A stretch of DNA of 64,000 nt from Arenibacter troitsensis (lineage in GTDB: Bacteria; Bacteroidota; Bacteroidia; Flavobacteriales; Flavobacteriaceae), in NCBI RefSeq assembly GCF_900177645.1, contig NZ_FXAO01000002.1, positions 186,001-250,000 on the forward strand, in the 5' to 3' direction. Below are positions 27,459 through 38,200 of this stretch, piece by piece. A program made the position numbers and the translations under genes. Every line of letters starts with the position of its first letter. The stretch's first letter is position 1. The notes beneath the pieces are model-generated. The model was not told the origin of the DNA. It saw only the letters and a program-made list of their open reading frames with translations, and did no database searches.

Positions 27459-29828
27459 ATGATCCATAAAATGTTGGGCGTATGGCTATATTTTAGCCTA
27501 TGCTCCATAACGTTTGCGCAGGATTCTTTCCAAATAGAAGGATCCGTTGTAAATGCCAACACCTTACATCCTCTAGAAGGCGCCAATATTATTGGTAAGG
27601 GCCTTTTTTCAATTTCATCTGCGACCGGGACATTTACCATAAATAATGTAGTTGAGGGTACGTACTCCTTGACTATATCCCATATTGGTTACTCGTCCGA
27701 AACAGTGACTATTACGGTAGGACCAAAAATGGACACCTTAAAGGTCCACTTAAAGGAGTCTGTCATCGAGCTTGAAGACGTGGAAGTCAATGGTAAAACC
27801 CATAAAAGGGAGGCCCAAGAATTGGCTACGGTATCGCACACTGTCTCTAAAGATTTCCTTGATAAAAACAGGGAGAACAGTTTAATGCAGACTTTGAAAA
27901 ATATACCGGGCGTAAGCACCATTAATATTGGTTCAGGGCAGTCCAAACCTGTAATCAGGGGCTTGGGGTTCAATAGGGTAGTCGTAGTCCAGAACAGTAT
28001 AAAACACGAGGCCCAACAGTGGGGCAATGACCATGGTTTGGAAATTGACCAATACGAAGTTGAAACGGTAAAAATTATAAAGGGGCCCGCCTCATTGCAA
28101 TATGGTTCCGATGCCATTGCGGGCGTGGTAGATATTCAGGCTCCGAAATTGCCCGGTCAAAATTCGTTAAAGGGAGAGGTAAACTTGTTAGGAGAAACCA
28201 ATAATGATCTATTGGGGGTTTCGGCGGGCATACAAGGGCGTAAAAACAAGTGGTTTTATCGCGGGCGATTAACATATAGGGATTATGGCGATTACAAAGT
28301 GCCAACGGATAGAATCAATTATGAGAATTACATTTTTGAACTGCATGATAATAACTTAAGGAATACGGCCGGGAAGGAAGCTGATGTAAGCTTGGGGATC
28401 GGTTTTATTTCAGGCAACCTTAAGTCCGAAACTAATTTTAGCAATGTAAATGCTAAAAATGGTTTTTTTGCCAATGCCCATGGCTTGGAGGTCAGAAGTT
28501 CCAGCATTGATTACGATAGTTCCAATAGGGATATCGATTTACCCTATCATAAGGTGAACCATTTTAAAATTACGAACAATACTTCCGCTGGTATTGGAAA
28601 CCATACCCTTCAATTGGACCTGGGATATCAAAACAACCATAGGGAGGAACTTTCAGAACCTGTTCCGCACGGATATATGCCAATACCACCAGATAGCAAG
28701 GAACGGATATTTGATAAAAATACCTACACCTTAAATATAAAGGACTCCTTTAGCCCCAATCAAAGGCATGATATTACAGCAGGTGTAAATTTGGAATATC
28801 AAGACAATAACATAGGGGGATGGGGGTTTTTGATTCCTTCGTATAACCGATTTACCGTTGGAGCTTTTACCAATGACCAATTCGAGATTCATCCAGATCT
28901 CCATTTATTAGCAGGCTTGCGTTATGACTATGGGGTGCTGGATAGCAAATCCCATTATGACTGGTATCCCTCAACAGTGAACAACTCTGATGGTTCTACG
29001 TCCTACGTCTATCTTCAAAGGGCCAAAAACAAAACCTTGGATTTCGGCAATTTCAGTGCTTCGCTTGGGATTAGTTACATACACCAAAATACTACCTATA
29101 AAATCAATTTAGGTAAGAGTTTTAAAATGCCTTTGGCCAACGAATTGGCTTCGGACGGCGTAAATTATCATATGTATCGGTACGAAAGGGGAAATCTGGA
29201 TCTTGACCCCGAATCCTCTTATCAGTTGGATCTTGAGGTAGACCATAGTTCTGATTCCTTCAGTTTTGGGGTCAGTCCTTTTGTAAATCTTTTTGAGAAT
29301 TTCATCTACCTAAATCCAACTTCCAATTATTATGAAACCCTTCAGATATATGAGTACACGCAGAGCAAGGTGTTCAGGGCCGGAGGAGAGATCAGGGCAA
29401 GTACCACTGTATTAAAAAACCTACAATTGGATGCTTCTGCAGAGTACGTTTATTCCAGGCAGACAAGTGGCCCCAAAAAGGGCTTTACACTTCCGTTTTC
29501 ACCCCCTTTGTCGGGATTGTTCTCCGCCAGCTATCAACTCAAGGATTTTCTTTTTCTTGAAAAACCTCAAATAAGGGCAGACTATAGGGTTACTGCCGCA
29601 CAAAATGAAATAGTACCTCCCGAAGAAGTAACGGAGGCATATCAGGTGCTCAACATGTCCTTTACAGCTCAAATGAACCTTATTAAAAGTACCAAGCCTA
29701 TTGAGGTACGGGCAAAACTCAACAATGTGTTGAATACACACTTTTATGACCATACCAGTTTTTACCGGTTGATAGATGTACCAGAACCCGGCAGAAACTT
29801 ATCCATCTCATTGACAATACCTTTTTAA
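27459..29828 (+). CDS. TonB-dependent receptor, probably for a transition metal (ZnuD-like)
   Basis: Outer-membrane receptor of 789 residues. The frame opens at 27414, but MIHKMLGVWLYFSLCSITFA at 27459 is the signal peptide. Residues 22-105 form a CarboxypepD_reg-like domain. The plug follows with GLGFNRVVVVQNSIKHEAQQ and IKGPASLQYGSDAIAGVVDI, then the barrel. Predicted surface loops carry histidines (NAHGL, YHKVNHFKI, NNHREELSEPVPHGY), a feature of zinc receptors such as ZnuD. It lies between a His/Cys-rich small protein and two His-rich DUF4625 lipoproteins. Zinc or another divalent metal is inferred, not shown; no Zur box was identified. Confidence 0.85.
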   Translation: MIHKMLGVWLYFSLCSITFAQDSFQIEGSVVNANTLHPLEGANIIGKGLFSISSATGTFTINNVVEGTYSLTISHIGYSSETVTITVGPKMDTLKVHLKESVIELEDVEVNGKTHKREAQELATVSHTVSKDFLDKNRENSLMQTLKNIPGVSTINIGSGQSKPVIRGLGFNRVVVVQNSIKHEAQQWGNDHGLEIDQYEVETVKIIKGPASLQYGSDAIAGVVDIQAPKLPGQNSLKGEVNLLGETNNDLLGVSAGIQGRKNKWFYRGRLTYRDYGDYKVPTDRINYENYIFELHDNNLRNTAGKEADVSLGIGFISGNLKSETNFSNVNAKNGFFANAHGLEVRSSSIDYDSSNRDIDLPYHKVNHFKITNNTSAGIGNHTLQLDLGYQNNHREELSEPVPHGYMPIPPDSKERIFDKNTYTLNIKDSFSPNQRHDITAGVNLEYQDNNIGGWGFLIPSYNRFTVGAFTNDQFEIHPDLHLLAGLRYDYGVLDSKSHYDWYPSTVNNSDGSTSYVYLQRAKNKTLDFGNFSASLGISYIHQNTTYKINLGKSFKMPLANELASDGVNYHMYRYERGNLDLDPESSYQLDLEVDHSSDSFSFGVSPFVNLFENFIYLNPTSNYYETLQIYEYTQSKVFRAGGEIRASTTVLKNLQLDASAEYVYSRQTSGPKKGFTLPFSPPLSGLFSASYQLKDFLFLEKPQIRADYRVTAAQNEIVPPEEVTEAYQVLNMSFTAQMNLIKSTKPIEVRAKLNNVLNTHFYDHTSFYRLIDVPEPGRNLSISLTIPF

Positions 29829-29873
29829 TAAATAGCAAACACAAATAAATCAATAACAATTAAAATCAAACAC

Positions 29874-30665
29874 ATGAAAACAAACATTATGAAATCAAAT
29901 TTTAAATTATTGGCCATTTTTACCTTTTTAGGACTCTTTTTGAACTCTTGTAGCAGTGACGACGACGGAGTTTCTGATGCATCGGCTCCAGTAATTACCA
30001 ATTTCGAATTTGGGGAGGGAAGCGATCATTCCACGGAACCATTTGCCTATAAGGGTTCCGACCTTCATTTGGAAGCGGAAATAAACGCGGAAGGAATAGT
30101 CCGCAGTATTTCCATAGACATACATGCCGATGATGTTCAGGTTGGAGAAGACGAAGTTGAATGGGATTATGAAAACACCTACACAAATGCCTCCTACCTC
30201 GTAATTAACCCAACCTTTCATGAACATATTGATATTCCCTCGAACATTCCGGCAGGTGAATATCATATTGTGTTAACGGTAACCGATGAGTTGGGAAATA
30301 GCACAGAGATTGAGGGTCATCTGGAGATTTTGGATCCTATTGTGATAAGTGATTTTTCTATGGATACCACCGTCCAAAGAGGAAGTGATTTTCATGTTGA
30401 ATTTATGATCGATGCCGTTAATGGCATACACAACATTACGGTAGATATACATGCACATGACCTGACAATTGGCGAAGGGGAAGTAGAATGGGACTATGAA
30501 GAGATTTTTGAGGATGGATTCCATGAGGAGATCGAAGCAGAATTCCACAAACATATCGATGTTCCCCTTACCGCTCCTGCCGGCGAGTATCACGTCCTTT
30601 TTACAGTTGAAGATGAAGATGGAAACACAAAGGAGTATGAAACGCATATAGACGTTACTGCATAA
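29874..30665 (+). CDS. Lipoprotein with two tandem DUF4625 domains
   Basis: Signal peptide with lipobox (FLNSC, cysteine near residue 26), then an acidic linker. Two homologous repeats of about 110 residues follow. Each has the same landmarks: SIDIHADDVQVGEDEVEWDY and TVDIHAHDLTIGEGEVEWDY; FHEHIDIP and FHKHIDVP; AGEYHIV and AGEYHVL. The regular histidines and acidic residues would suit metal binding at the cell surface. It lies 45 bases after the TonB receptor. An alternative ATG sits at residue 6. Confidence 0.8.
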   Translation: MKTNIMKSNFKLLAIFTFLGLFLNSCSSDDDGVSDASAPVITNFEFGEGSDHSTEPFAYKGSDLHLEAEINAEGIVRSISIDIHADDVQVGEDEVEWDYENTYTNASYLVINPTFHEHIDIPSNIPAGEYHIVLTVTDELGNSTEIEGHLEILDPIVISDFSMDTTVQRGSDFHVEFMIDAVNGIHNITVDIHAHDLTIGEGEVEWDYEEIFEDGFHEEIEAEFHKHIDVPLTAPAGEYHVLFTVEDEDGNTKEYETHIDVTA

Positions 30666-30680
30666 TAATATTATAACTAT

Positions 30681-30714
30681 ACCGCATGACATAGACACAT
30701 TTATGTTATGCGGT
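30681..30714 (+). terminator. Intercistronic hairpin
   Basis: Arms ACCGCATGACATA and TATGTTATGCGGT pair over 13 positions with one G-T, followed by TTT. It lies 15 bases before the start of the next DUF4625 gene. Confidence 0.6.
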
Positions 30715-30728
30715 TTAAAATTTACATT

Positions 30729-31208
30729 ATGGGATTTTCAACAAAATATTTTTACATTCTAGTTTTAGGCCTTGTTTTAGCTTCTTGTAGCACCGATGAC
30801 AATGCAGCTAAGGACGAACAAAAACCTACCATTGACATCAATTATGATGAAGGGTTTCCCCAAGCCTGTTCACAACTTGTAAGAGGGGAAACCTATTCTT
30901 TTAAGGCGATGGTCTCCGATAATGCGGAATTGGCCTCTTATAGCCTGGATATCCATCACAATTTTGACCATCATACCCATGATGATCAAGATGGAGAGTG
31001 CAGCCTGGACCCTAAAAAAACAGCCACAAATCCATGGATTTTTATTGAAAATTATTCCATTGAAGACGGGTTGACCACCTATGAATTAAGCATAAGCTTA
31101 ACAATTCCCAACGATATTGATACTGGGGACTACCATTGTTCCTTTTCGGTAATTGATAAAACAGGGTGGCAAAGCAGGACATCGGTAGATATAAAAATTA
31201 TAGAATAA
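30729..31208 (+). CDS. DUF4625-like lipoprotein, 159 residues
   Basis: The frame opens at 30708, inside a hairpin, so the ATG at 30729 (MGFSTKYFYILVLGLVLASC) is preferred; it gives a good lipoprotein signal with cysteine near residue 20. One DUF4625-type domain is present, with SLDIHHNFDHHTHDDQDGE, a dense histidine/aspartate stretch able to bind metal, and DTGDYHCSFSV near the end. It is the last gene of the receptor operon. Function as a surface metal-binding helper is inferred. Confidence 0.75.
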   Translation: MGFSTKYFYILVLGLVLASCSTDDNAAKDEQKPTIDINYDEGFPQACSQLVRGETYSFKAMVSDNAELASYSLDIHHNFDHHTHDDQDGECSLDPKKTATNPWIFIENYSIEDGLTTYELSISLTIPNDIDTGDYHCSFSVIDKTGWQSRTSVDIKIIE

Positions 31209-31521
31209 ATGGGAAACAACGGCTTTACATTTTAAATGCATATTTGTAATCCAAGTTGTTCTTTTATAGAGCATCACTTATGACAATCCTGGGATATAAA
31301 CCTGAATTGTATAATGGAACGACCCATCCAGACGGTCAAGAATACATTCTGAGCTGCTTGTTGTTAACAATAACAACCTATTAAATTTCATTGCTATTCC
31401 AGAAATTAGGCATAATCCCAAATGATATCATTTGATATCAAGGAAAATGTGTAAAAACAAAAAAAACACTGAAAATCAATTTGATTAACAGTGTTTTTGA
31501 TACTACCTATTTCTAGGTTCG
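31209..31521. other. Intergenic region before the tRNA gene
   Basis: 313 bases with no gene seen. It contains two close TGATATCA palindromes near 31424-31440 and the tRNA terminator. Confidence 0.4.
31462..31498 (-). terminator. Terminator of the tRNA-Pro transcript
   Basis: Ten-base arms AAAAACACTG and CAGTGTTTTT around a 17-base loop. On the minus strand it lies 23 bases after the tRNA 3' end and is followed by a T run. It may also stop the DUF4625 operon from the other side. Confidence 0.75.
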
Positions 31522-31596
31522 TCGGGGTGGCAGGATTCGAACCTGCGACCTCCGCGTCCCAAACGCGGCGCGATAACCGGGCTACGCTACACCCCG
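31522..31596 (-). tRNA. tRNA-Pro (anticodon UGG)
   Basis: 75 bases including the discriminator A. Acceptor stem CGGGGTG/CACCCCG, D arm GCGTAGCCCGGTTATCGC, anticodon arm CCGCG-TTTGGGA-CGCGG with anticodon TGG, and T arm GCAGG-TTCGAAT-CCTGC are all intact. CCA is not encoded. The 5' flank of 49 bases is repeated upstream next to a broken copy of the gene. Confidence 0.96.
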
Positions 31597-31645
31597 AATT
31601 TTAATAGAACTGAATATTTTAATTGGGAATTCAATCCTATTTTTT
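31588..31645 (-). repeat. Direct repeat copy A (5' flank and first bases of intact tRNA-Pro)
   Basis: 58 bases that match 32050-32107 in 56 positions. They cover the 5' flank and the first nine bases of the intact tRNA gene. Confidence 0.9.
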
Positions 31646-31688
31646 TGACAACTGTTTGAGCGTAGTTTATGCCGTGCATGACACGGTA

Positions 31689-31928
31689 CTACACCCCGAA
31701 ATGGTCATCTACAAAACGTTTTGCACCTCTTTTCTTTATACGTCGCTCCAAAATTAGAGCTTCCGAGCGAGATAATACTTCCAGTTGCAAAACTAATCTC
31801 CAAGGGGTCCCACTCTTGGTAGAAGGGACAATCCCAAGATTATGTCTTTTCAATCTTTTTGTCATATCCGTAGTCTGACCTACGTAATACCTTGAACGTT
31901 TCTCGCTATATAAAATATAAACGAACAT
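31689..31928 (-). CDS. Small GIY-YIG nuclease
   Basis: A 79-residue single-domain GIY-YIG endonuclease of the UvrC N-terminal/YhbQ kind. FVYILYSEKRSRYYVGQT carries the VYI and YVG signature. The conserved arginine is in RLKRHNLG, STKSGTPW is typical, and the metal-binding glutamate lies in SEALILERRIKKRG. The last codons and stop (TTC GGG GTG TAG) are the same bases as the start of tRNA-Pro, so the C-terminus FGV is encoded by a tRNA fragment. The ATG lies 13 bases after a tRNA-Pro pseudogene. Role unknown; homing-like maintenance of the element is inferred. Confidence 0.8.
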   Translation of the reverse strand: MFVYILYSEKRSRYYVGQTTDMTKRLKRHNLGIVPSTKSGTPWRLVLQLEVLSRSEALILERRIKKRGAKRFVDDHFGV

Positions 31929-31941
31929 ATACCAACTTTCT

Positions 31942-32058
31942 TAGGGTGGTCACGCCCAAAGCGTGACAACCTCCGCGTCCCAAACGCGGCGCGATAACAA
32001 TGCCTTTGGCTTTGCAAGCCGGGCTAGACCTGCCACGCCATCAGCGTGGTACACCCCG
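31942..32058 (-). pseudogene. tRNA-Pro pseudogene with hairpin insertions
   Basis: Retains the 5' acceptor strand CGGGGTGTA, GCCCGG, TTATCGC, the complete anticodon arm with TGG, and CCACCC of the 3' acceptor. Two insertions of about 25 and 21 bases break the D arm. The T arm is replaced by a hairpin, GTCACGC-TTTGG-GCGTGAC. It cannot fold as a normal tRNA. It lies directly upstream of the GIY-YIG gene. Confidence 0.85.
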
Positions 32059-32107
32059 AATTTTAATAGAACTGAATAATTTACTTGGGAATTCAATCCT
32101 ATTTTTT
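32050..32107 (-). repeat. Direct repeat copy B (5' flank of tRNA pseudogene)
   Basis: Second copy of the 58-base tRNA 5' flank, with two mismatches to copy A at 31588-31645. Confidence 0.9.
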
Positions 32108-32156
32108 AGGACTGCAAATATAGAATAATCCCTGGAAATAAAAAGTTCTAGTTCAC

Positions 32157-32189
32157 AAAAAAGGACACTAAAAGATTAAGTGTCCTTTT
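32157..32189 (-). terminator. Terminator of the giant SprB-repeat gene
   Basis: Arms AAGGACACT and AGTGTCCTT with flanking A and T runs, 28 bases after the stop of the minus-strand giant gene. Confidence 0.8.
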
Positions 32190-32216
32190 CATGGAAAAAT
32201 ACAGCTAAAAATTCCG

Positions 32217-35200
32217 TTATCTATATAGGGTAAAATGCCCCATAAACTGCTGTTTATCCTCATCATTGGCGTTCACTTCATACCAATAATCCCCAGAAGG
32301 CACAGCCTTACCGTCGTAATTGCCGTCCCAGCCGGATACTTGGTCCAAAATGGCCACTACCCTACCATATCTATCATAAATCTTAACTTCTATATTGGGG
32401 AAATAATCCCTGTTTCCTGGGAACCATTCATCATTCATGTTATCCCCATTTGGAGTAAAGAAATTGGGTATTTCCAACATACCCGTAAATTTGAACGGAA
32501 TGGTTATGGTGGCCTCGCAACCCATGCGATCCTCTACCCTAACCGTTACATTGGCATCCTGGTTGGACAAAAACACATTCACTTCGCCATAAGAATCCCC
32601 TTGGAAGAAATATTCATAATCGCCAAAGCCTCCCGTAGCCGCTGCCGTTACCTCATTGGGACCTGTTTTTATCGCAGTCAAGGTCAATGGTTCATATGCT
32701 TCCACCGTAAAATCTACCGAAGTGGCACATCCATTTTCATGATAGATATAAACAGTATGGTCGCCTGCCACCAAATCTCCAAAAACAGTCTGGGTATTGG
32801 CCAAAGTCATATCATCAACATCCAGCGAAAATAAAAGCCTGGACATTAGGCTTGTATCCGTCATGCGAATAGTAACGGTACTGTTCGGAAAAATTCCCTC
32901 ACATCCATATTCAACAATTGGCTCGGCGCTTAGATCAACTCCGATCATGATCGGGACAACGGCGTTTGTCTCACAACCCATGGAATCTCGGATGAACACT
33001 ACATACGTTTCACCGCCCATTAGGTTATCGAAAAATAAGGCATCGTTTCTCACAAAAACTTCGTCCCCTACGGAATCAGGTCCAATAATTTTGGTTTCAT
33101 AATATTCCACTCCGCTTAGTATATCCACAAATGGCGTTCCTCCCATCATGGTCAGCTGTGCCGAACCGTCGGAAGCCATAACACAGGTTTCCGGGGTAGT
33201 ATCCACGTTGGCCACAACCAATTCTTCGGGCTCCGTAATGGTCACTTCCTGCAAAATATTACATCCCAATTCGTCCTGTACTATTATTTCATAGGTACCT
33301 GGTGGTAAATCAGTAAAAGTGAAAGAATTTGGATTTGAAGGATCTTCCCCTTCAAAGAATTCACTTAAGGTATCGGAAATGGAGAAACGAATTTTTCCGG
33401 TACCCCCGCTGGCTTCTATAATGACCTGTCCATCTACATCGCCATAACAACTAACAGGCACCATTTCCAAACGATCCAATATCAATGGATCCTTTGGGGT
33501 TATCAGAATTTCCCCGGAAATGGCAGTACATCCCAGACTAGTAGCATAAACATAATAGGATCCCGGTGGCAAATCCCTAAATATGCCTGAGCTTTGAGGT
33601 CCCCTCACAATATCGGCAGCAACAGGAAGCCTGGGAACACCAGGTGTTCCACTATCCAAAATGTTGTTTACCAGAGTATAAATATAATTTCCCACCCCAC
33701 CAAAGGCTTCCGACCTCACTATACCTGTTGGTTGACCGGCACATTTAATATTGGCATCTACAAGATCTAGGGCTATCACCAAGGGTAAAGCTGGATCAAG
33801 ATTAATTTCATTCGACTTCTGCTCCGGACAACCATTGCCATTTTGAACATCAAATTGATAGGGTCCGGGATTAAGGTTTACATTGGGTATAACAATCTCG
33901 ACCGTAATTACACCAATCCCTCCAAATGAAACAAATGGATCCGTGGTCCCAGATCTACGATAGAAATACTCCATCCCAGGTACAGGGTTAACGATAGTGA
34001 GTTCCATTCGTCCTTCGTCCCCACAACCAGGTGCCAAGGTTTCCAACAAGTCGGCATCCACGGGAAGCGGATCTTGGATAAAAATTGGCAATGTGGTAAA
34101 ACTACACCCCCAGCCGTCATAGACCACTATGGTATAATTTCCTGTGGGTAGGTTAGGGAAGACAGGAGATTCCTGTAAACCACTGGTATTTAAAATATTA
34201 CCAGAGGTATCCAACCTATTCAACTGGAACAGATACTCTTCGCCATCCCCATTAATATCTTCCCCTCCACTTATGTTATAAGCTTCAATGATTCCATCAT
34301 TTGATCCAGGACATAGTAATGGCTGTACAATTCTAATATCGGCAGCAATCGGTACCGGCGGACTAATTACGAAATCCTCCGTCACCACACAGCCTCCAGA
34401 ATCACGGATACCCACGCGATACGTGCCACTTGTTAAATCACTAAATACATTGTTGACAGAAAAGGAAGTAACCATAAGGTACACCCCTGGAGCAGTTTCC
34501 ATTTCCAATTGATACTCGTAACCTCCCCAGCCACCATCACCTGAGACCGTTATTTCACCCCTACCAGGGATAAAACAGGTAACATCCGCTGTTTGAGCCG
34601 GTGTAGGATCTAAAGGTCTATCCGGTCCGTGTACCGTAGTTGTATTACTAACGGTATCACAAAATGGACTATCAACTGCTTCTACACGTACCAATAAGTT
34701 TCCTGCAGGCACTCCCGTAATTATTTCAGGACTGTTAATTGGATTGGCCGTATCAAAACTTCCGGTAACCCCTGTACTGGTTTCAACACCGGCGGCATCA
34801 CGGGAAAATACCTCATAGTTATAAACACCGGTATAATTATTGAGTTCAATACTAATTTCACCATCAGATCCGTTAAAACAGGTTACTGGTTTCACCTCAT
34901 TAATAACAGCCTCTATAAGGTTATAATCAGGCACATTGTAGGTTGGTGTCACAAACAAACAGCCACCATTGGCAATATCCCTTACGGCAAAAATATAGTC
35001 TCCAGGCGTATCCAAGTCCCATACAATCCTATCGGCACCGCTGGTTAGTCGCTCTGGCTGCGAACCTAAAGGCAATATTTCAACACCATAGTCTCCAGGA
35101 CCTTGATCTATAATAATCTCAACGGTACTGGCCATTACACCAGATCCCGAAGCATCGCAGGTAATAGGGGTAAGTTCGTTAAAACTAAAGGTTAGTCCGG

Positions 35201-38200
35201 AGGGAGGAGCCAAATTTACCGTATCTGTAATTTCACAACCATTATTATCCCTTATGGTAACTATTATGGTTTGAGCCCCTCCATTATCAATAATTTCAAA
35301 GGTATTGCTACTCTGAAAATTGGTTCCATCAAATACTGGGCTACCATCATTGATGCTATAAGTATATGGTCCTGTACCTGTCAAAGTTCCTGTTCCGTCA
35401 CCGTTGTTATCGGCATATGCCGTAATTATTGTGGTATTAAAGGTATTACTGGAAGGATTACAGGTAAATGCAGGAGCTGATGCCCCCCCCATCAATGCTG
35501 TAGGTTCAATAATATTCGCAGGCACTCGTGCTGATGTACACCCTCTACTGGACACTACCTCAACCTCATAGTTGTCAGGAGTTAAATTATCGAAAATGGC
35601 ATCGGCCTGACTCGTTACCAAAACACCGCCACTATCATACAAATTATAAACAAAAGGTCCGTCCGTAGCGGATGCCGCTACCAAATCCACCGAAATACTA
35701 CCATCGGCACTTCCGAAACAAGAAATATCTTCGGTCAACACAGCATCTATTATTGGTTGATCTACCGTAATTATTTCTACAACCGCGGTATCCTCACACA
35801 ATGGAGAAGTATTGGAACTCCTATCCGTTACGGTTATGGTATAATTCCCAGGAGGTAGGGCGGTAAACACTGGATCGTCCGATTGATTTACCACAAAACC
35901 GGCCCCATCGTCCAAAACATAGTCAAAATCCCCGCTACCACCTGAAGTCACAACAGTAATAGAACCATCTGCATTGTTACAGGAAGGCTCCGCCGTTGCA
36001 CTGGCCGTTATGGAAAAGAAGTCGAACACCTCAAAAGTATTGGTAGCTGTACAACCGTTGCCATCCCTTACCGTCATGGTATAAGTACCTGGATTGGGTA
36101 CCGTGAAAAATGGACTATCCTGAAATCCACTACCCATATCGTATTGAAAAGTAGTCTCCGGGGCTGGTCCACTATTTACAGGGCTTGTAACCTCCACATT
36201 ATAGGAAGCGACCACAAAACATTGATTGGTAACATCAATGGTAGGTGCCGCAACTCCTGGATCCTCCAAAATGGTCACCGTAGTGAAAGAGCTACAACCA
36301 CTGGCATCCTGTACATATACATCATAATCTCCCGCAGGCAACCCATAGTCGGTAGTCCCTGAATAAACCCCAACCGGTGTTGTAGTAGGTACCACAGAAT
36401 ATTGGTATGGCCCTGTTCCCCCAACTCCTCGTATCACCAAATATCCGTTTGGATCATTACAATTGGCATTGGTATTACTATCAACGTTAATTGTGGGAAT
36501 ATCTTGGGCTATTATTGCCTGTGCACTAGTGGTACAACCGGAAGACACATCTTCTACCAAAACACGGTAGTTACCTGGAGGCAAGTTGGTTATCTGTCCT
36601 GTGTAAGGAGTACCCGGAACGTAAGCTGGTACGGTAATAGTTGTTGCTGGTGCCACAATGGCACCTGTAGTAACGTTGATTACTGTAATTTCCAACTGTG
36701 TACCAGTATATTCCTCAACTTCATAATTGAATATGCCATTTCCAGAAACGTCACAGGAGGCTGAAGTCGCAGAAGCTGTTGCAATAAAATTAAGCAATGG
36801 ACCACTTACAGGAGGAATTTCCTGCTGATAAATACAGCCTGTTATTACATCCATAACCTCAACCGTATAGGCCACTCCATAAATAATACCGTTAGCTGCA
36901 TAACTAAAAGTATGGGAATTGGGTCCTGGAACCAAGGCATAAAAACTGGCCTCACCAACTATTCTAATCTCATAAGATCCGGATCCACCTGCAACATTTA
37001 CTGTATAAGTAAAGCCATCACCAGCAGGATCACAACTTGCGGGCAATGGTGGTGGAACCGGGGTTATGGTTACACCTGCATGTCCCAAAGTGACTGCGTC
37101 CCTATCTTCACAACCGGATGCATCCCTTGTAATTACGGTATATTCCCCTTCCGGTAAATTGGTAAAACTATGGGTGTCACTTGCCGTATTTACAACCGGA
37201 CCGACAACGTTTCCGTTGACATCCAATACAGTATAGGTATAAGGGGCTACACCATTGATATTACCAGTAACGTCGATACTTCCCGTAACCACTCCCGAGG
37301 CGCAGGTAGCATCATTTGGCACCACCGTGGCATCCACTCCGGGATCTGGAGGTCCTACCGTAAAATGGACATCTATAAAACAACCTCTACTATCCCTAAC
37401 ATAATAGGTATAATTTCCAGGGGAAAGATTTCCATATACGGCTTGACTTGTATAGTTGGTACCATCTGTACTATATTCATATGGTGCCACCCCTACCGTG
37501 GTATCAGGAATCAAGCGGACTACCCCGGTATTGGGATCGTCGCAACGGGGGTTCGTAACATCTGACGATGCTGCTATTACATCCGTAGGGCTTATGGTAA
37601 CCACATTGGTTTCCACCACACAGCCATTTCCATCAGTAATTTGAAACTGGTAGGTACCTGGACTTGGGGTTGTATATACAAAACTACTTCCTGAAATTGG
37701 GGTTGTTAGACCATATCCCCCTCCATTAATGTTCACTGCATAATTGGCATAGGGTGGATTACCATTACCTATATTTACCCTAATATCCGCATCACCTGCA
37801 CCTGGCACCAAACTACAGGTAAGTTCCTTTTGTATACTTACGGTAGAGGTGGTCTGTGGCCTAATATTCCTTACCACATCATCCATACAGTTATTTCCAT
37901 CCCTAACCTGAACGGTATGGTTGCCAGGGGTAAGACCTCCAAAACTTGCACTGGCACCACCGGCTACCCAAGGTCCATTATCTATGCGGTACTCATAGTT
38001 TCCATCCCCACCACTGGCATTGACCACCATGGTTGTGGCATTGGAACTATCAAAACAAAAATCGGAAGCTCCAGTATCCAAAACCAAAGTAGGTGCCGTT
38101 AACCGCGTAAAAGTATAACTTGCGGAAGCCGTACAACCACCTCCATCTTCAACAGTTATAGTGTATGGTCCGGAATCATCCGTTAAACCCGTAAAATTGG

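Larger units (their letters stand above)
31646..32107 (-). mobile_element. Candidate tRNA-Pro-associated GIY-YIG mini-element
   Basis: A 462-base unit lies between the two copies of the tRNA 5' flank. It holds a tRNA-Pro pseudogene, a GIY-YIG nuclease gene and a third short fragment of the tRNA 5' end (31690-31700). Several small hairpins mark the breaks: CCACGC/GCGTGG, GTCACGC/GCGTGAC and CCGTG/CACGG. The arrangement suggests a duplication or insertion at the tRNA gene that left one copy functional. Whether it moves is not shown. Confidence 0.45.

Noticed and set aside
31942-32058. Second functional tRNA-Pro
   Set aside because: The D arm is broken by two insertions and the T arm is replaced by a different hairpin, so a normal tRNA fold is impossible.
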